DNA of 21,311 bases from Eggerthellaceae bacterium UBA5906. GTDB lineage: Bacteria > Actinomycetota > Coriobacteriia > Coriobacteriales > Eggerthellaceae. Both the position numbers and the translations under genes were made by a program. Each line of letters begins with the position of its first letter. Within the stretch, counting starts at the first letter, position 1. The DNA lies in assembly GCA_002431805.1 (NCBI GenBank), contig DJEE01000022.1, forward strand, positions 4,932-26,242, read 5' to 3'. Below the pieces are notes generated by a model, which saw only the letters and a list, made by a program, of their open reading frames with translations, searched no databases and was not told where the DNA came from. Below, one piece after another: positions 1 through 7,066 of this stretch.

Positions 1-1085
1 AAGGCTTCATCAAGGCGGCGGCTGAGGCTGCCTGCGGCACCCTTAAGGTCAGCTACCAGGGTACGGAAATCGACCTGTCCGGCGAATGGCCGCGCGAAAC
101 CATGTGCGGTTTGGCCAGCCGTTACGCGGGCGAGGAAGTATCATTCGATCGCACGCGCGAAGACCTGGTTGCCATTCTGGAGAAAAACGGCGGCCACGCT
201 GAGGACGCATGGGGCAAGGGCAAGCTCATCTCCGAGATCTTCGAGGCTGTGGCCGAGGAAAAACTCATTCAGCCTACGTTCGTTACCGAGCACCCGCTGG
301 AGATTTCCCCGTTGGCCAAGAAGCTGCCGAACAACCCCGAGCTTACCGAGCGCTTCGAGCTGTTCATTTGCGGCCATGAGTATGCCAACGCCTTCAACGA
401 GCTGAACGACCCGGTTGACCAGGCCGAGCGTTTTCGCGCGCAGGTTGAGGCCAAGGACATGGGCGACGACGAGGCCATGGGCTACGACGCCGACTACATC
501 CGCGCGCTTGAGTACGGCATGCCGCCGGCAGGTGGCGTGGGCATCGGCATCGACCGCCTGACCATGCTGCTTACCGATTCGCCCACCATCCGCGACGTGC
601 TGCTTTTCCCGCACATGCGTGATGAAGCTCCCGCAGGCGCCAAGCCCGCGCCGCGTCCTGCCGCTGCGGTCGAAGAGCCCGCTGCCGAGCCCATTGATTT
701 CTCGAAGGTGGTCATTGAGCCGCTGTTCGAGGATGAGGTGGACTTCGACACGTTCAGCAAGTCGGATTTCCGCGCGGTGAAGGTGAAGGATTGCTTCGCC
801 GTGCCGAAGAGCAAGAAGCTGCTGCAGTTCACGCTTGACGACGGCACGGGCACCGACCGCACCATCCTGTCCGGCATCCATGCGTACTACGAGCCGGAAG
901 AGCTGATTGGCCGCACGCTTATTGCCATCACGAACTTGCCTCCGCGCAAGATGATGGGCGTTGCCTCTTGCGGCATGCTGCTGTCCGCCGTGCACGAGGA
1001 GAAGGTTGACGACGACACCACCGAGGAGCGTCTAAACCTGATCATGGTTTCCGACCGCATCCCGGCAGGCGCTAAGCTGTACTAA
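1..1085 (+). CDS. lysS: Lysine--tRNA ligase (class II), 3' part, with C-terminal tRNA-binding domain
   Basis: This gene runs off the left edge; its reading frame starts at base 3 and the stop is at 1083-1085. It charges tRNA-Lys with lysine in the cytoplasm. The region encoded at about 390-430 ([16 protein letters not shown]) is the typical LysRS motif, and class II motif 3 ([11 protein letters not shown]) is encoded at about 535-567, ending the catalytic core at FPHMRDE. Unlike ordinary LysRS, the protein continues through an Ala/Pro-rich linker (about 630-700) into a domain of about 110 residues with the patterns [31 protein letters not shown] and [10 protein letters not shown]. These match the EMAP-II/Trbp111/MetRS C-terminal tRNA-binding fold. 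The identification is secure; the fused domain probably raises tRNA affinity (inference). The N-terminal anticodon-binding domain is outside the window. Confidence 0.93.
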   Translation, partial: GFIKAAAEAACGTLKVSYQGTEIDLSGEWPRETMCGLASRYAGEEVSFDRTREDLVAILEKNGGHAEDAWGKGKLISEIFEAVAEEKLIQPTFVTEHPLEISPLAKKLPNNPELTERFELFICGHEYANAFNELNDPVDQAERFRAQVEAKDMGDDEAMGYDADYIRALEYGMPPAGGVGIGIDRLTMLLTDSPTIRDVLLFPHMRDEAPAGAKPAPRPAAAVEEPAAEPIDFSKVVIEPLFEDEVDFDTFSKSDFRAVKVKDCFAVPKSKKLLQFTLDDGTGTDRTILSGIHAYYEPEELIGRTLIAITNLPPRKMMGVASCGMLLSAVHEEKVDDDTTEERLNLIMVSDRIPAGAKLY

Positions 1086-1117
1086 GCCAGCGTTCGCAAA
1101 CTACATAGCAATCCTGT

Positions 1118-1152
1118 AAGGCCGTCCGAGCATACGCTCGGGCGGCCTTTTG
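1118..1152 (+). terminator. Rho-independent terminator of lysS
   Basis: A 14-bp stem (left arm 1118-1131 AAGGCCGTCCGAGC, right arm 1136-1149) with one G:U pair and a 4-base ATAC loop is followed by a TTTT run. It lies 33 bases after the lysS stop, a textbook position. Confidence 0.9.
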
Positions 1153-1239
1153 CGTAATGGGTAAAACCCCTTTCCGGCGTGCGGGGTTCAACGCCTTGTT
1201 GCCGTAAAGCCGTGCAGGTAAATTCGCGCGTTCGAAATG

Positions 1240-1310
1240 ACATGCAGAACTCTTTAATCATTTTCAAACAAGAATAAAATTGAACTGCGTAAACACTTAC
1301 ACTAATCCTT
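1240..1310 (+). promoter_or_regulatory. AT-rich stretch, probable promoter region of the 1463 gene
   Basis: Within GC-rich DNA this stretch is clearly AT-rich. TTGAAC at 1280-1285 and TAATCC at 1303-1308 are spaced 17 bases apart and could be -35 and -10 boxes, but both match the consensus only loosely. The rest of the 1153-1462 gap shows nothing definite apart from a weak 8-bp inverted repeat (CGAAGGGA/TCCCTTCG) in the 60 bases before the start codon. Confidence 0.3.
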
Positions 1311-1462
1311 TTTGCGTGACTAGTCCTTGTGTGAATCATCCCGGTTTTCGTCCTTTTTCGGTCAGGCGCTCATCCAGCTGCGGCGCGTAAAGTGCACGGC
1401 GTCGAAGGGAAGCGGCCAAATGCTTATCCCTCCCTTCGCAGACGAGAGAAGAAGGGGAAATC

Positions 1463-2059
1463 ATGGCAATCGATTTGGTGGAGCATAACCCGCGCTTCAA
1501 GCAGCCTGTTGCATGCGTGCTTGGGATGTTTGCGCAGCGCGAAACATTGTCGCGCGAAAAGCTTGAGACGGCGATAGGGCAAGCCTGGGAAGAATCCTAT
1601 TCCCAAGACCCCGCAACTATCGTAGAAGCGCTTGTGCGCAATGGCGCGCTTGTTGAGCAGCTCACCGTTGACGGCCAGCCTTACGATGGCACGCTTGAGG
1701 ATTTGCAGCGCGACGAGTCCGTTTCGCTTGAGGCCGACGTTGCCGACAGCATCTCCATTACTGAAGCCGGCCGAGACTTGGCCGCATCTATCGATCCCGA
1801 TTTCACCATGCGCGAGCTTTTGGCATCTCGCCCGCATTATCGCGACGTGTTCGCTCGCGTGCTTACCGTGTGCGCTACCGATGCCGGCGCTACCCGCGAA
1901 GCGGTTGAGCAGGCCGTTGAGGCTAACGGCAACGTTTCCTCGCCTGACGGCAAGCGCGTGTATCCGCAGTACTTCATGGACGCGCTTGAAACGGCCGGCG
2001 GTATCGCATGGGACGGCGCCTGGCGCGCCACCGAAGCCGGCCGCCGCGCCCTTTCGTAA
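1463..2059 (+). CDS. Conserved-looking hypothetical protein with two winged-helix-like repeats
   Basis: A protein of 198 residues that I do not recognise. It has no signal peptide or membrane segment and is acidic and probably cytoplasmic. A good Shine-Dalgarno (AGAAGGGG) precedes the ATG at 1463. The two halves resemble each other: each has a helix starting SREKLETAI or TREAVEQAV, then a segment like VEALVRNGALVE or MDALETAGGIAW, then a closing motif ITEAGRDLA (about residues 98-106) or ATEAGRRAL (near the C-terminus). The TEAGR ending is common in winged-helix DNA-binding proteins, where it follows the wing, so a tandem winged-helix protein is a reasonable inference. It stands alone between the lysS terminator and a repeat-rich gap; no partner gene suggests its role. 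Confidence 0.75.
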   Translation: MAIDLVEHNPRFKQPVACVLGMFAQRETLSREKLETAIGQAWEESYSQDPATIVEALVRNGALVEQLTVDGQPYDGTLEDLQRDESVSLEADVADSISITEAGRDLAASIDPDFTMRELLASRPHYRDVFARVLTVCATDAGATREAVEQAVEANGNVSSPDGKRVYPQYFMDALETAGGIAWDGAWRATEAGRRALS

Positions 2060-2083
2060 AAGGCGCTGCCCGGCGCGGGCCAC

Positions 2084-2095
2084 CGTGAACAGGGG
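2084..2095 (+). repeat. Partial copy of the REP-like arm
   Basis: CGTGAACAGGGG here repeats the first 12 bases of the arm that starts at 2100. It looks like a truncated extra unit at the left side of the REP-like element. Confidence 0.5.
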
Positions 2096-2099
2096 CCAT

Positions 2100-2190
2100 C
2101 GTGAACAGGGGGGACGGAGCGGGTGTTCACGGTATATATCACCGTTCCCAAAGGTTTAACGTGAACATCCCCTCCGTCCCCTTGTTCACG
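2100..2190. repeat. REP-like inverted repeat, copy 1
   Basis: The two arms, 2100-2131 and 2160-2190, are imperfect inverted copies separated by 28 AT-richer bases. Each arm also begins with CGTGAAC and ends with GTTCACG, so it is itself partly palindromic, with a GGGGACGGAG-type core. A closely related element lies at 13721-13806. GTGAAC/GGGGACGG-type units of this sort are typical of REP sequences mobilised by RAYT transposases (family knowledge). No transposase gene is present in this window. Confidence 0.7.
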
Positions 2191-2214
2191 TAAACGCTAT
2201 CAAATTTCTTGACA

Positions 2215-2379
2215 TTCCGGAAGCCGTCGCACGGCGCGCAGCGCAAATGCGGCAATCCCTTCCTCTTGCATGTCCGTCGTGTTCTCTCCCTCCTCCTTTT
2301 CGCGACGGGCGGGCCGCTTCTGTGCGCATACCCCCTCTGCGCGCACGGGGCGCGGCGCTCCGTGCAACGGCTTCCGGAA
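2215..2379. repeat. 165-bp element bounded by 20-bp inverted repeats
   Basis: The left arm TTCCGGAAGCCGTCGCACGG (2215-2234) is matched in reverse complement at 2360-2379 with 19 of 20 bases. The 125-base interior is non-coding as far as I can judge: small open frames on both strands share no recognisable family and have no ribosome-binding site. It could be a MITE-like repeat or a long leader hairpin of the operon starting at 2465. No clear target-site duplication is visible. Confidence 0.55.
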
Positions 2380-2393
2380 CTGCATCAGTAAAG

Positions 2394-2422
2394 GCTTTCC
2401 GCGGCCGATCGGCCGCTAAAGC
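2394..2422. promoter_or_regulatory. Palindrome upstream of the reductase operon (possible operator)
   Basis: A perfect 16-bp palindrome, GCGGCCGATCGGCCGC (2401-2416), is flanked by a further pair GCTTT (2394-2398) and AAAGC (2418-2422). It ends 42 bases before the start of the catalytic subunit. Its symmetry and position fit a regulator binding site or a short RNA hairpin; nothing in the sequence decides which. Confidence 0.4.
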
Positions 2423-2464
2423 ATAGGACGAGTAAGCGAATGAGAAGGAAAGGAAGGGTGTGTT

Positions 2465-5272
2465 TTGGCTAAGACGAACATCAGCCGTCGCAGCTTCGTG
2501 AAGCTGTCCGCGTTCGCCGGCGCCGCCGCTGCCATGGCGGGCGCTACGACCAGCAACCTCATGCAGGTCGAACCGGCCCACGCCGCAACCACGGGCGAGA
2601 CGCAGAAGATCCGTACGATCTGCCGCGCCTGCCTGAACAACTGCGGCATCGTGGCTCATGTGCGCGATGGCAAGGTCGTGAAGCTGGAAGGCGACCCGCA
2701 GGACCCCATGAACAAGGGCGCCGCGTGCGCGAAGGGTCTTGCCGGCATCCAGGCGCTGTACAACCCCAACCGCATCAAGTACCCCATGAAGCGCAAGGGC
2801 GAGCGCGGCTCCAACGAATGGGAGCGCATCTCCTGGGGCCAGGCCATGGACGAAATCTCCGAGGTTATGTGGGAGTGGTACCAAAAGGAAGGCCCGAAGT
2901 GCCTGGTCACCTCTACGGGCGGCGGCGGCAATCCGCAGTTCTTCAGCCCGGCGCGCTTCCTGTCCGTGTGGGGCGGCGGCAACTTCTTCGAGCCCGGCTG
3001 CGCTCAGTGCTACCTGCCGCGCAACCATATGGAGTTCTGCCTTAACGGCACCGCCGACACGTCGCTTGCCGACGGCCCGGTCACCGAGGTGTACCTGCCC
3101 GGCTACCTGCCCGACGACAAGTGCACGCCCACGAAAACCTACGTCATGTGGGGCGTCGGCCCTTCCTACCACGGCATCGGCTCCACGGGCCGCGTAGTCA
3201 CCGAGCTGCGCAACAAGGGCATGAAAACCGTAGTCATCGACCCGCGCTTGACGCCCGACGCCGCGCGCGCCGACGTGTGGCTGCCCATCCGCCCCGGCAC
3301 CGACGTGGCGCTTATGCTGTGCTGGATCAACTACATCATCGAGCACGACCTGTGGGCCAAGGACTTCTGCCGCGAGTGGACCAACCTGCCGTTTTTGGTG
3401 CACGAGGACACGCGCCTGACCTATCGCGCAAGCGAGCTGGGGCTGGGCAGCGAAGACGAGTACGTGGTGTGGGATAAGAAGACCAACGCTGCCGTGGCCA
3501 TGCCTTACCCGTTCCCCGCAGACGGATCCATCGATCCCGAGATGTTCGGCACCTACACGCTGCCTAACGGCGAGAAGGCTCGCACGGCGTTCCAGATCAT
3601 GAAGGAGCACGTGTCCGAGTGGACGCTGGAAAAGGCCGCCGAGGTGTGCTGGCTTAAGGCCGACAAGATTGAAGAGGCCATCAAGCTGTACGTGCAGGGT
3701 TGCCCGAACGCCGGCATTTCCTTAGGCGTGGCAACCGACCAAACCATCAACTCCGCGCAGGCCGCGCAGGGCGACGCCATCATGGACATCCTCATGGGCT
3801 GCATCCGCCAGCCCGGTTCCATCGTGCAGGACCGCCCGTGCTACGTCGAGCCGTGCAACTACGTGGTGCAGCCGTTCGGCCTGCATCACCCCGATCACCC
3901 GCTGCGCATGCCCGAGTCCGAGGCGAACGCACGCCTGGGCTACACCGAGCACAAGGGCCTGGGCCACTGGCTGGCAAGCCACATCCCTACGGTGCTCAAG
4001 GCCATCGAAACCGGTGAGCCGTACCGTCCGCGCATCTGGATCGAGCGCTCCGGCAACAAGCTGGTTATGATCGGCAACGCAACGCGTCTGTACAACGCCA
4101 TGATGACCACCGAGCTGAACGTGCACATGTACATGCACTGGACCACCACCAGCGTGTGCCTGGCCGACTACGTGCTGCCCACGGCCGAGTGGCTTGAGAC
4201 GGCCTATGCTCAGGACCGCCTGAACACCTACGCCATCCGCCGCCCCTGCACGCAGCTCTACGAAGCCGTTGACGAGTGCATGCACTGGTCCTGGCTGGCA
4301 GCGGCCCTTGCCAAGCGCGGGCATCAGCGCTGCATCGACTCGTTCAACCCCGACATTGCAGGCAAGTTCTACGGCACGTACTGGAAGACCTACGAGGAGT
4401 ACAAGGACTATGTCGGCTACTTCGTGGGCAGCTTCTACTACAACCGCGAGGACTGGAACTGGGAAAAGTTCGACGCGCAGGCGCCCAGCGAGTACCAGAC
4501 CATCGAGGAGTACGCGGCGAAGTCCTACAACTCGCACCTGTTCCCCGATGACGACGACCCCAGCAAGCCGGCTGGTTTCCACACCACGTCGCGCCGCTGT
4601 GAGCCGTACTTCGACGGCAACATCCTGCTGGGCAACACCGGCGCCATCGACGGTACCGGCACCATGGAGCCCGCAACCGACGTGTTCCCGAAGTCGAACA
4701 ACTACAACCCGCTGCCGTACTACCTGGAGCCCTACGAGAGCCCCGTGGAAGGCGACCCGGGCTACGACGCCAACTACCCGTACACGCTGACGCAGGGCCG
4801 CCTGCCGGTGTTCCACCACGGCACGCTGCGCAACACGCCCTACACCCGCGAGATGTACCCGTACCCCGAGACGTGGATCAACCCCGTCACGGCAAAGGAA
4901 ATCGGCGTGGAAGACGGCGACTGGCTGTGGCTGGAGTCTAAGCGCGGCAAAACCCAAGGTCGTGCGCGCGTTACCAAGTCGGTGGCCCCGAAGGTCATCT
5001 ACCAGGAGCGCTTCTGGTTCCCCGAGCTGCTTGACTCCAAAGACCCCAACCGCGCATGGCAGGCCATGAACATCAACCTGCTCACGCAGAACAGCGACGA
5101 CTGCCCGTTCAACGACGTGTACGGCACCTACGTGCTGCGCGGTATTCAGATCAACATCAAGAAGGCCGACGGCGCGCCCGAGGGCATCTGGACCGAGCCC
5201 GAGCGGTTCAACGCTTGGCTGCCGCAGGAATCCGAGAACACTGGAGGGGGTAATGCCGTTTATGGCGCGTAA
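2465..5272 (+). CDS. Tat-exported molybdopterin oxidoreductase, catalytic subunit (DMSO reductase superfamily)
   Basis: This 935-residue protein is the catalytic subunit of an anaerobic respiratory reductase acting outside the membrane. The start is TTG at 2465, supported by AGGAAGGG about 6 bases upstream. A Tat signal (SRRSFVK, residues 7-13) leads to a likely cleavage site after AHA (38-40). Cys53, Cys56, Cys60 and Cys88 form the N-terminal [4Fe-4S] site (C-x2-C-x3-C-x27-C, ending CAKG). Cys179 or Cys182 (EPGCAQC) lies where the molybdenum ligand is expected. Molybdopterin-dinucleotide-binding patterns follow (VIDPRLTPDAARADVWLPIRPGTD near 257-280; TLTQGRLPVFHHGTLRN in the C-terminal domain). 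Several C-terminal features recall the catechol dehydroxylase/acetylene hydratase side of the superfamily, but the substrate is unknown. It overlaps the next gene by 20 bases, so the two are probably translationally coupled. Confidence 0.9.
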   Translation: MAKTNISRRSFVKLSAFAGAAAAMAGATTSNLMQVEPAHAATTGETQKIRTICRACLNNCGIVAHVRDGKVVKLEGDPQDPMNKGAACAKGLAGIQALYNPNRIKYPMKRKGERGSNEWERISWGQAMDEISEVMWEWYQKEGPKCLVTSTGGGGNPQFFSPARFLSVWGGGNFFEPGCAQCYLPRNHMEFCLNGTADTSLADGPVTEVYLPGYLPDDKCTPTKTYVMWGVGPSYHGIGSTGRVVTELRNKGMKTVVIDPRLTPDAARADVWLPIRPGTDVALMLCWINYIIEHDLWAKDFCREWTNLPFLVHEDTRLTYRASELGLGSEDEYVVWDKKTNAAVAMPYPFPADGSIDPEMFGTYTLPNGEKARTAFQIMKEHVSEWTLEKAAEVCWLKADKIEEAIKLYVQGCPNAGISLGVATDQTINSAQAAQGDAIMDILMGCIRQPGSIVQDRPCYVEPCNYVVQPFGLHHPDHPLRMPESEANARLGYTEHKGLGHWLASHIPTVLKAIETGEPYRPRIWIERSGNKLVMIGNATRLYNAMMTTELNVHMYMHWTTTSVCLADYVLPTAEWLETAYAQDRLNTYAIRRPCTQLYEAVDECMHWSWLAAALAKRGHQRCIDSFNPDIAGKFYGTYWKTYEEYKDYVGYFVGSFYYNREDWNWEKFDAQAPSEYQTIEEYAAKSYNSHLFPDDDDPSKPAGFHTTSRRCEPYFDGNILLGNTGAIDGTGTMEPATDVFPKSNNYNPLPYYLEPYESPVEGDPGYDANYPYTLTQGRLPVFHHGTLRNTPYTREMYPYPETWINPVTAKEIGVEDGDWLWLESKRGKTQGRARVTKSVAPKVIYQERFWFPELLDSKDPNRAWQAMNINLLTQNSDDCPFNDVYGTYVLRGIQINIKKADGAPEGIWTEPERFNAWLPQESENTGGGNAVYGA

Positions 5273-5894
5273 TTGCTTGGTAGTGAACCTTGACCGCTGC
5301 ATCGGCTGCTACAGCTGCGAAGTGGCGTGCAAGATGGAAAACGACGTTGGAATGGGCGAGCGCTGGAACAAGGTGCTGCAGATCGAGCCTGCGGGCGAGT
5401 TCCCCGATGTGCACACGTACTGGCTGCCTGTGCATTGCCAGCAGTGCGAAGGCGCGCCGTGCGTGCACGTGTGCCCCACGGGTGCCAGCTATCGCGACGA
5501 GGAAACGGGCAAGGTGCTCGTGGACAAGTCGAAGTGCATCGGCTGCCGCTACTGCATGATGGCCTGCCCCTACGGCGTGCGTTCCTGGAACAAGGAGCAG
5601 CAGGTTGTGGAGAAGTGCACCATGTGCAGCCACCTAACTTCCGCCGGTGAAAAGCCTGCTTGCGTGAAGAACTGCTGTGGCACGGCTCGCTTCTATGGGG
5701 ATTTGGACGATCCGAACTCTGATGTGTCCCAGGAGCTGGCGAAATATCCCGCCGAGGCCATCCATCACTTGCCCGACGTGGGCAACGGCCCGCTTTCAGC
5801 CTACATCCTTTCGCCGAAGTTCGGTACGTGGGCAGGCAAGGACGTGCATCAAACCACGTCGAAGTACATGACCACGGAAGGGAGCGTTGACTAA
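5253..5894 (+). CDS. Four-cluster ferredoxin electron-transfer subunit (DmsB-like)
   Basis: A 213-residue iron-sulfur protein that passes electrons from the membrane anchor to the catalytic subunit. Sixteen cysteines arrange into four [4Fe-4S] sites: Cys16/19/22/26, Cys62/65/70/74, Cys95/98/101/105, and Cys122/125/137 with Cys141 or Cys142. This is the DmsB/PsrB/NrfC pattern. It has no signal peptide, as expected for a subunit co-exported through Tat with its partner. The start at 5253 sits behind GGAGGGGG and overlaps the end of the catalytic gene; a second ATG at 5262 is possible. Its stop codon overlaps the next start (TAATG at 5892-5896), a sign of translational coupling. Confidence 0.92.
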   Translation: MPFMARNCLVVNLDRCIGCYSCEVACKMENDVGMGERWNKVLQIEPAGEFPDVHTYWLPVHCQQCEGAPCVHVCPTGASYRDEETGKVLVDKSKCIGCRYCMMACPYGVRSWNKEQQVVEKCTMCSHLTSAGEKPACVKNCCGTARFYGDLDDPNSDVSQELAKYPAEAIHHLPDVGNGPLSAYILSPKFGTWAGKDVHQTTSKYMTTEGSVD

Positions 5895-6715
5895 TGGAAG
5901 CCCAATGGTCCTTGGTTTTGTTCACCGTGATCAGCGGTGCGGGCGCGTGGCTGTTCGCAACGTCCATGATGGGCGCATTGGCGAAGAAAAGCCCGCTGCC
6001 CACGAAGGTTGAAACGATTGTCGCCATCGTGCTTCTGGCCGTCGGCGGCATCGCATCGGTGACGCATCTCAAGCACATCGATCGCATCTTCGAGGCGCTC
6101 AACCATCCCACGTCCGGCATTTTCGTGGAAGCTGCCCTGATTGGCGTGCTTATTGTGCTGGCGCTTATCTACCTGATTATGCTTGTGCGTAAAACGGGCG
6201 AGTCGGGCACGAAAATCGTGGGTGTCGTCACCATGGTGGTGGCCATCATCTTCCCGTTCATGTGCGGCTACTCCTACATGATGGAGGCTCGCCAGGCATG
6301 GATGAGCCTTGCCACCCCGTTTGCCTACTGGGGCACCGCCGCAGCCGCCGGCGCAGGCATGAACCTGCTGCTGAAGGCCCAGGCCAAAGACCAGGCCGCA
6401 TCCGTGAGCTTCGCAGGCCTTCTGACTGTGGTGTGCTCGGTTATCGCGCTGGTGTGCTCGGCGGCGTTCTTCGCCTATGCCGGTGCATGGCTGGGCAGCG
6501 CCAAGTCCGGCGCCGTGGCCTGGATCGTCGCCACGTTCGTGGGCTGCATCGCTGCTTTGGCAGCCGGTGCGCTGGCCATGAAGAAGGCCGACTCCGGTAT
6601 GGCCGCCGGTGCGGTTGCCACCGTGGCAGGCGTGGTGTGCGCCCTGGCTATGCGCGTGGCCATGTGGCTGGTAGGCACCCCGCTGCTCGACTTCTTCCTG
6701 CAGCCTCTCGACTAG
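5894..6715 (+). CDS. Membrane anchor / quinol-oxidising subunit (DmsC family)
   Basis: A 273-residue integral membrane protein with eight likely helices (about residues 6-27, 39-57, 77-97, 107-129, 138-158, 171-195, 207-229, 236-255). The early segment around residues 54-75 (SVTHLKHIDRIFEALNHP) resembles the conserved HL...R.F..L.N region of DmsC, the anchor of E. coli DMSO reductase, and length and helix number match that family. It should anchor the reductase and feed it electrons from menaquinol. It begins one base inside the ferredoxin gene's stop codon. Its own stop codon TAG lies in the left arm of a 10-bp hairpin. Confidence 0.85.
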   Translation: MEAQWSLVLFTVISGAGAWLFATSMMGALAKKSPLPTKVETIVAIVLLAVGGIASVTHLKHIDRIFEALNHPTSGIFVEAALIGVLIVLALIYLIMLVRKTGESGTKIVGVVTMVVAIIFPFMCGYSYMMEARQAWMSLATPFAYWGTAAAAGAGMNLLLKAQAKDQAASVSFAGLLTVVCSVIALVCSAAFFAYAGAWLGSAKSGAVAWIVATFVGCIAALAAGALAMKKADSGMAAGAVATVAGVVCALAMRVAMWLVGTPLLDFFLQPLD

Positions 6716-6737
6716 CTTTTGCCTGACGGCAAAAGCT
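6714..6737 (+). terminator. Perfect 10-bp hairpin directly at the end of the anchor gene
   Basis: AGCTTTTGCC (6714-6723), loop TGAC, GGCAAAAGCT (6728-6737). The stem is perfect but no T-run follows, so it may be an attenuator or RNA-stabilising hairpin between the structural genes and the downstream chaperone and ferredoxin genes and not a full terminator. Confidence 0.5.
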
Positions 6738-6756
6738 CTGCTCGACGCTGCGGCCA

Positions 6757-7034
6757 CCCGTGGCACCCCGCCTTCGCACGAACCCGAAGGTTCGCGTACC
6801 AAAGTACGCTTCACCTTCGCATTCCCGCGAATTCGGGGCACCACGGGCGCCCTCGCTGGCTTTTGATTGGCCTGCGAGTTTGGGATTGTTCTGAGCTGAG
6901 CCTAAACCCTTGCGAATCGGGGACATTTTGTTCCCGATTCGCTCGGATGGGGCGTTTGACCTGGCCTGCAACGCCGCGAATGCCTCATCCGAGCGAAGCC
7001 AACGAGTCAAAACTTACCGTGCTGTTTCGACTCG
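6757..7034 (+). promoter_or_regulatory. Chain of inverted repeats in the 350-base gap before the chaperone gene
   Basis: Several hairpins follow one another. An outer stem pairs 6757-6770 with 6834-6847 (12 of 14) around an imperfect inner stem, 6785-6799 with 6804-6819. Then 6912-6923 pairs with 6931-6942 (11 of 12), 6940-6953 pairs with 6982-6995 (13 of 14 plus G:U), and 7003-7013 pairs with 7024-7034 (10 of 11). An open frame runs through the gap from the left, but it lacks a ribosome-binding site and I do not regard it as coding. The gap may be a structured mRNA spacer that lowers expression of the downstream genes, or a cluster of REP-type repeats. Confidence 0.55.
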
Positions 7035-7066
7035 TGAACTTTTCCACAACAAGAAAAGGGGGAACC

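Noticed and set aside
141..995. Long open frame antisense to lysS
   Set aside because: It mirrors the codon bias of the GC-rich sense gene, has no recognisable domain and no ribosome-binding site. The same applies to the long antisense frames at 2186-3610, 3722-5302, 5891-6844, 8756-9526 and 14411-15100.
1165..1240. tRNA-like GGGTTCAACGCC string
   Set aside because: No acceptor stem, anticodon arm or properly spaced T arm can be formed around it.
2209..2214. TTGACA as a -35 box of the reductase operon
   Set aside because: No -10-like sequence is found 15-19 bases downstream; the sequence there is GC-rich.
2200..2391. Small open frames on both strands within the 2215-2379 inverted repeat
   Set aside because: They owe their similar starts and ends to the inverted repeat and lack ribosome-binding sites; non-coding repeat is the simpler reading.
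2465..5272. Naming the catalytic subunit as a catechol dehydroxylase or DMSO reductase
   Set aside because: Domain layout and neighbours place it only in the superfamily; specificity needs phylogenetic or biochemical data not available here.
6719..7066. N-terminal extension of the TorD-type chaperone
   Set aside because: The stretch is made of inverted repeats, has no Shine-Dalgarno, and the family homology and a strong ribosome-binding site point to 7067.
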